24,482 bases of DNA, taken from the NCBI GenBank assembly GCA_023229685.1, contig JALNYT010000015.1:1-24482 (forward strand). The letters are read 5' to 3'. The DNA comes from Sulfuritalea sp. (GTDB lineage Bacteria; Pseudomonadota; Gammaproteobacteria; Burkholderiales; Rhodocyclaceae). Shown one piece after another: positions 24,173-24,482 of the stretch. Under the pieces are notes generated by a model. It ran no database searches. It saw only the letters and a program-made list of their open reading frames with translations, and was not told the DNA's origin. Made by a program: the position numbers and the translations under genes. Every line of letters starts with the position of its first letter. The first letter of the stretch is position 1.

Positions 24173-24379
24173 GCAATATCTTACTAAGCAGACCGGATAT
24201 TCCGCTGCCTTCTTCTTTCCTCATGCGCTCTGAGCGCGAGTGTAACGCATGGCGATCTACGACAGCAAAGGCCGTTTCTGTAGTCCGTGAGACCGGTTCC
24301 AAAATGAACCGGTCAATTGGATGGCGCAACAAGAAGCACAGCGAACGATCGGAACTGGCCTATTCTGTTGAAAAACCCC
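24173..24379. other. Gap between the cytochrome gene and the IS, with a strong hairpin
   Basis: GACCGGTTC (24291-24299) and GAACCGGTC (24306-24314) form a perfect 9-bp stem with a 6-base loop. There is no T-run on either side. It may insulate the IS promoter, act as an operator, or lie near the IS end. Otherwise no gene is seen. Confidence 0.5.
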
Positions 24380-24428
24380 TTGACATGCCATATGCATTAC
24401 GTATATGATTATGGCATTGTCTAGGAGG
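24380..24428 (+). promoter_or_regulatory. Strong promoter, dyad and RBS of the IS transposase
   Basis: TTGACA (24380-24385) and TATGAT (24404-24409) with 18-base spacing are close to the sigma70 consensus. ATGCCATA (24384-24391) and TATGGCAT (24410-24417) form a perfect 8-bp dyad around the -10. AGGAGG (24423-24428) lies 10 bases before the ATG at 24439. The region is notably AT-rich against its surroundings. Confidence 0.6.
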
Positions 24429-24438
24429 ATGCATTGCC

Positions 24439-24482
24439 ATGATGGGTCGCCAAGCAACGGGTCGTGAGCAACTGTTCTACAC
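24439..24482 (+). mobile_element. 5' end of an insertion-sequence transposase (IS1182/IS5-like)
   Basis: Only 14 codons are inside the window: MMGRQATGREQLFY. This N terminus matches, from memory, the MMGxQ...LFY opening of IS1182-type transposases of the IS5 superfamily. A strong RBS and promoter precede it. The right part of the element, its DDE domain and its terminal repeats are outside, so family and intactness are unproven. Confidence 0.5.

Overview
The window looks like a chromosomal segment of a GC-rich betaproteobacterium, most likely Rhodocyclales-like. This is inferred from protein resemblance and from the tightly overlapping run smc-zipA-ligA-galU-hpt; no 16S rRNA or other decisive marker is present. 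Housekeeping genes are clearly GC-rich (a sample 60-base block at 8881 is 65% GC). The block at 707-6056 is lower (a sample at 3301 is 50% GC), which fits horizontal acquisition.

Layout: (1) 3-254, 3' end of a thiolase. (2) 255-706, a gap with one doubtful micro-ORF and a promoter/RBS. (3) 707-6056, a four-gene, translationally overlapping operon: kleisin-like protein, MukE-like protein, SMC/MukB-like ATPase and Toprim nuclease. This is a compact member of the Wadjet (JetABCD) / MksFEBG anti-plasmid condensin class and the most notable content of the window. (4) 6057-6880, intergenic sequence followed by a decayed VapBC-type toxin-antitoxin pair. (5) queF on the minus strand, diverging from smc. 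(6) 7406-15519, the run smc-zipA-ligA-galU-hpt. (7) An HU protein with a Lys/Ala/Pro-rich histone H1-like tail, then a strong hairpin. (8) On the minus strand, a type I DAHP synthase followed by a DUF1015 protein. The leader of the DAHP synthase gene is made of a second collapsed toxin-antitoxin module. (9) A secreted CHRD-domain protein with a dyad in its promoter. (10) mfd on the minus strand, with nested inverted repeats over its promoter. (11) A 620-bp gap holding the relic of a BTAD-type regulator and a possible 44-aa ORF. (12) A periplasmic di-heme cytochrome c on the minus strand. (13) The first codons of an insertion-sequence transposase running off the right edge, behind a near-consensus promoter.

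The Jet/Mks-like proteins would act together: JetABC as a DNA-loop-extruding complex and JetD as the nuclease that cleaves small circular DNA. The core run covers chromosome organisation (Smc), division (ZipA), replication and repair (LigA), sugar nucleotide supply (GalU) and purine salvage (Hpt). Two decayed toxin-antitoxin pairs, a regulator relic, short dispersed repeats and an IS end mark the intergenic spaces as accessory DNA.
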